Shown here in pieces: positions 60,769 to 64,000 of a stretch of DNA of 64,000 bases. Made by a program: the position numbers and the translations under genes. The notes beneath the pieces are model-generated. The model had not been told where the DNA came from, ran no database searches, and saw only the letters and a list, made by a program, of their open reading frames with translations. The first letter of the stretch is position 1. Each line of letters starts with the position of its first letter. The DNA is from Sphingomonas hylomeconis (lineage in GTDB: Bacteria; Pseudomonadota; Alphaproteobacteria; Sphingomonadales; Sphingomonadaceae), in the NCBI RefSeq assembly GCF_025370105.1, contig NZ_JANQBK010000010.1, positions 1-64,000 on the forward strand, read 5' to 3'.

Positions 60769-62793
60769 CTAGGCCCCCAGGCCAGCCAGCAATCCCGGCG
60801 TAAGGAGCTGCGGCAGGACCTGCGGCTCGGCCGCGCCCGGCGGATAGTAAAGATACAGCGGCACGCCGGCGCGGTTATGCGCCTCGATGAAGCGACCCAG
60901 CACCGGATCACCATCGGTCCAGTCGCCGACCAGGACGGCCACCTTGTTCGCGGCGAAGGCATCGCGCGTTGCCGCCGTGTCGATCGCCACTGCCTCGTTG
61001 ACCTTGCACGTGACGCACCAATCGGCGGTAAAATAGGCGAAGACCGGCCGCTTCTGGGCGCGCAATGCCGCCAGCCGCGTCTCGCTGAACGCTTCGTGCC
61101 CGGCGGTCTGGCCGCCCTGCGCCGCGGCGGGCGCAGGCTGCACCAGCACGGTCGAGCCGGCCGCGATCGCGATCAGCAACGCCGCGCCGGCCAGCCCGAA
61201 GCCCCGCCCGCGCCGCTGCCGCCGCCCGCACACCCACAATACGATCCCTATCAGCAGCGCGCCGCCCAGACCGAGCGTTAGCCCGTCCACGCCCGCTTGC
61301 CGGCCGAGCACCCAGGCCAGCGCCAGCGCGGTCAGCCACATCGGTACGCTCAGCACATGGCGGAACGTCTCCATCCACGCTCCCGGCTTGGGCAGCCGCC
61401 GACGGAGCGCCGGCACGAAGCCCAAGGCGAGGAACGGCAAGGCCAGCCCAAGCCCGAGCCCGGCAAAGATCGCCAGCGCGGCGGGCCAGGGCAGTAGCAG
61501 CGCCGCGCCCAGGGCCGCCCCCATGAACGGCCCGGTACACGGCGTCGCGACGAACGCCGCCAGCGCGCCGGTGGCGAAGGCGCCGCTCACCCCGCCGCTA
61601 TTGCCGACGAAACGCGGTGTGGGAATTTCGAACAGTCCGGCGAAGTTGAGCGCAAGCGCGACCGTCAGCAGCAGCAGCAGCACGACGACACGCGGATCCT
61701 GCAGCTGGAACGCCCAGCCGACCGCGGCCCCGCCGGCGCGCAAGGCAAGGATCAACGCGCCCAGCGCCACGCACACCGCAATCACGCCGCCGGCATAGCC
61801 CAGCGCCTCGCGGCGCGCGGCGCGTTCGTCGAGATGTCCGCGCGCCAGGCTCAGCGCCTTGATGCTGAGGATCGGAAACACGCAGGGCATGACGTTGAGG
61901 ATCAACCCGCCGAGCACCGCGCTGCCGAACGCGAGCAGCGCCGCCAGCCAGATCCCGCCAGACGCGCCGCCGGACGCCACCACGCCCGGCTGCGCGGTCA
62001 CCGCCAAGGCCAGATCCGGTCCAACCCGCAGCACGCCGTCCAGTTGCTGCCCGCCCGTCTTCGCCTTGGTGGTGACCAGGACGCGATCGCCATCGCGTGC
62101 GATCGTCTGCGGCGCAGCATTGTCGATCGCGTTGGTCGCGGGGAAGAAATAGCCGTCGGCGAGCGGCGCGCCGGCCGGATAGGGCACCGCGATCGTCGCG
62201 ACCCCGTCCGTCACCTGCCACGTCGCCTTGACGTCGAGCGGCTTGGGGATCGCGCGCCGCCACGCGTCGAAGCGCGCCCGGTCCTCCGGCGTCACCGCGC
62301 CATCACCGACGGCCAGATCGAGCGCCAGATCCGCCGCCTCCGGCACGCACAACGTCTTGGTGCAGACCAGATAATTCATCTTGAGCCGCACTGGCAGCCT
62401 AGTCCCGGGCGAGAGGCCGGCCGGCACGGTGAGAGTGACGAGCGGGGCATAGGGCTTCTCGAACACATAGTTCATCAGCCCGGCGATCAGCAGTGTCCCC
62501 GGCACCGGATAGGCAGGCGCGCCGGCCGTGACGCCCTTGGGCAAGGTCCAGGCCAAGGTTGCCGGAAAGCCGGCATCGCCGGGATTGGACCAATAGCCGT
62601 GCCAACCGAGCTCGGGCCGTGTGTCGAGCGCCAGCGTGACGCGCGATCCCGCCGCCGGCCGCTGGCTTTCCGCGACCAGCGCGATCGCCAGATGCTGCGT
62701 GCCGCCCAGCGGCAGGGTGTCCGCTGCGGCTGCCGGCGATAGCGGGGCGAGAATCGCCCACAGCGTCACGAACATGACCCAAAACCGGCGCAT
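60769..62793 (-). CDS. DsbD-type protein-disulfide reductase (ScsB-like)
   Basis: 674 residues from ATG 62791-62793 with AAGGA upstream. Signal peptide (VTLWAILAPLSPAAAA), N-terminal periplasmic domain with a cysteine pair in LVCTKTLCVPE, a transmembrane domain of about eight helices with NVMPCVFPILSIK and VATPCTGPFMG (the membrane cysteine pair), and a C-terminal thioredoxin domain with YFTADWCVTCKVNE. It carries electrons from cytoplasmic thioredoxin to periplasmic partners (cytochrome maturation, methionine sulfoxide reductase, disulfide isomerases). Divergent from the phoK-like gene. Confidence 0.93.
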   Translation of the reverse strand: MRRFWVMFVTLWAILAPLSPAAAADTLPLGGTQHLAIALVAESQRPAAGSRVTLALDTRPELGWHGYWSNPGDAGFPATLAWTLPKGVTAGAPAYPVPGTLLIAGLMNYVFEKPYAPLVTLTVPAGLSPGTRLPVRLKMNYLVCTKTLCVPEAADLALDLAVGDGAVTPEDRARFDAWRRAIPKPLDVKATWQVTDGVATIAVPYPAGAPLADGYFFPATNAIDNAAPQTIARDGDRVLVTTKAKTGGQQLDGVLRVGPDLALAVTAQPGVVASGGASGGIWLAALLAFGSAVLGGLILNVMPCVFPILSIKALSLARGHLDERAARREALGYAGGVIAVCVALGALILALRAGGAAVGWAFQLQDPRVVVLLLLLTVALALNFAGLFEIPTPRFVGNSGGVSGAFATGALAAFVATPCTGPFMGAALGAALLLPWPAALAIFAGLGLGLALPFLALGFVPALRRRLPKPGAWMETFRHVLSVPMWLTALALAWVLGRQAGVDGLTLGLGGALLIGIVLWVCGRRQRRGRGFGLAGAALLIAIAAGSTVLVQPAPAAAQGGQTAGHEAFSETRLAALRAQKRPVFAYFTADWCVTCKVNEAVAIDTAATRDAFAANKVAVLVGDWTDGDPVLGRFIEAHNRAGVPLYLYYPPGAAEPQVLPQLLTPGLLAGLGA

Positions 62794-62866
62794 CGGCATC
62801 CTTGTCCCCATCATCGCCCTCGCGCATAGCGGGGCAGCATCCGAATTGCACTCGAAGGAAATGTTC

Positions 62867-64000
62867 GTGAAAGCCATCGCCGCCTTCATCGCGCTTGCGC
62901 TCACCACCACGGCGATGCCGCTTTCGGCACAGAATGCGCGCCCCCGCCTGCCCGTGCCGAGCGCCCCGAAGGGCAAGCCCAAACTGATCGTGGTCGTCTC
63001 GGTCGATCAGTTTTCCGCCGATCTGTTCGACGAATATCGCGCGACCTATAATGATGGCCTGGCCCGGCTCGCCAGGGGCGCGGTGTTCCCTTCGGGCTTC
63101 CAGAGCCATGCCGCGACCGAGACCTGCCCCGGCCATTCGACGATCACCACCGGCTATCGCCCGGCCCATACCGGCATCATCGCCAACAACTGGACCGATC
63201 AGGCGGCGCTCCGCGCCGACAAGAGCGTCTATTGCGCGGAGGACGAGACTGTCCCCGGCAGCACATCGGACAATTACACTGTTTCCGACAAGCATCTGAA
63301 GGTGCCGACACTCGGCGAGCGCATGAAGATCGCCGATCCGCGCACCCGCGTTGTCTCGGTCGCGGGCAAGGATCGCGCCGCCGTGATGATGGGCGGCCAC
63401 AAGGTCGACGAGATCTGGTGGTGGGGCGGCAAGACGTTCGTCAGCTATGCCGGGCGCGCCACGCCTGCCGTCGTCACCCGCGCCAACGCCGCGATCGGCG
63501 CGCTGATCGCGCGTCCGCAGGCGGCTCTGCCGGTTCCCGCCAATTGCCTGTCCAAGGACAAGGCGATCGCGATCGGCGCGGGCAAGAGCGTGGGCACCGG
63601 CCATTTCGAGCGCGCCGCGGGCGACGCCAAGGGCTTCCGCGCCTCGCCCGCCTTCGACGCCTCGGTCTTCGCGCTCGCCGCCGGCTTGGTGCAGGACATG
63701 AAGCTGGGCCAGGGCCCGCAGACCGACATCATCACCGTCGGCGCCTCGGCGACCGATTATGTCGGCCATACCTACGGCACCGAAGGCGCCGAGATGTGCC
63801 TGCAGCAGGGCGAGCTCGACCGCAGCCTGGGCGGCTTCCTCGATGTGCTCGATGCGACCGGAGTCGACTATGAGGTCGTGCTCACCGCCGATCATGGCGG
63901 CAACGATCTGCCCGAGCGCGAGATCGGCGCGGGCATGGCCGAGGCGCAACGCGTCGACGTCGCACTGGCGCCCGCCGTGATGGGCAAGGCGATCGCCGCC
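62867..64000 (+). CDS. phoK: PhoK-like alkaline phosphatase, 5' part (runs off window)
   Basis: 378 codons are present; the 3' end lies outside the window. A signal peptide (AFIALALTTTAMPLSAQ) precedes the catalytic domain: LIVVVSVDQFSADLFDEY with the first metal Asp, then AATETCPGHSTITTGYRP with the phosphorylated Thr86 in place of Ser, SVAGKDRAAVMMGG, SATDYVGHTYGTEG (metal Asp and His) and LTADHGGNDLPER. The series closely resembles PhoK of Sphingomonas sp. BSAR-1. Start: GTG 62867 has AAGGA at good spacing; ATG 62861 is too close to it. Confidence 0.9.
   Translation, partial: MKAIAAFIALALTTTAMPLSAQNARPRLPVPSAPKGKPKLIVVVSVDQFSADLFDEYRATYNDGLARLARGAVFPSGFQSHAATETCPGHSTITTGYRPAHTGIIANNWTDQAALRADKSVYCAEDETVPGSTSDNYTVSDKHLKVPTLGERMKIADPRTRVVSVAGKDRAAVMMGGHKVDEIWWWGGKTFVSYAGRATPAVVTRANAAIGALIARPQAALPVPANCLSKDKAIAIGAGKSVGTGHFERAAGDAKGFRASPAFDASVFALAAGLVQDMKLGQGPQTDIITVGASATDYVGHTYGTEGAEMCLQQGELDRSLGGFLDVLDATGVDYEVVLTADHGGNDLPEREIGAGMAEAQRVDVALAPAVMGKAIAA

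Noticed and set aside
1..64000. tRNA, rRNA, tmRNA or CRISPR features
   Set aside because: No sequence read as a tRNA cloverleaf, rRNA segment, tmRNA end or regularly spaced repeat array. The short palindromic repeats are isolated or paired and lack uniform spacers.

Overview
The window is chromosomal DNA of a high-GC alphaproteobacterium, most likely a Sphingomonas-type sphingomonad. This rests on the intact rpsB-tsf ... pyrH-frr-uppS-cdsA-dxr-rseP-bamA block, the cell-cycle regulators CckA and CtrA, a GAAC-N7-GAAC LexA site before recA, a FAT GUY-type receiver protein, a PhoK-like alkaline phosphatase, and hairpin repeats of a kind I know from sphingomonads. No rRNA, tRNA, CRISPR array, prophage or transposase was seen. 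Nearly all sequence is coding, and most operons use 1-4 bp stop/start overlaps.

Layout. 1-5.4 kb (minus): pyrH-frr-uppS-cdsA-dxr-rseP-bamA, envelope biogenesis plus ribosome recycling. 5.7-11.8 kb: a lone SDR gene, tsf and rpsB, a small membrane protein, the phosphatidylserine/ethanolamine genes psd-pssA, and icd. 11.8-23.3 kb: FAD monooxygenase, KefB-type antiporter, TPR protein, alaS, glyoxalase-fold protein, lipid kinase, M24 peptidase, dicarboxylate symporter, GST. 23.5-34.8 kb: recA, single-domain response regulator, cckA, M13 peptidase, DUF2062 protein, smpB, winged-helix-like protein, soluble lytic transglycosylase, dapA. 34.9-45.5 kb: amidohydrolase, a four-repeat OAA-family lectin, a pdhC-to-lpdA operon, UspA plus M28 peptidase, a CPA1 antiporter and an RcnB-like protein with a cysteine tail. 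45.6-51.9 kb: msrC, arfB, RluA synthase, M15 carboxypeptidase, wrbA, pirin with a divergent LysR gene, ctrA. 51.9-64 kb: a GIY-YIG nuclease cassette bounded by 39-bp inverted repeats, amidohydrolase plus HIBADH-type dehydrogenase, threonine deaminase, bpt, an ATP-grasp/alpha-E/transglutaminase-like cluster, a DsbD-type reductase and the 5' part of a phoK-like gene.

How parts fit together: cckA and ctrA are the two ends of the CckA-ChpT-CtrA phosphorelay. The ctrA upstream region carries a full CtrA box and three GANTC methylation sites. The most unusual pieces are (i) the 495-bp GIY-YIG cassette, whose terminal repeats belong to the same hairpin family as a solitary repeat 5 kb away; (ii) the OAA-like lectin behind an A+T-rich leader; and (iii) the transglutaminase-like protein that has lost its catalytic cysteine inside a putative peptide-synthesis cluster.
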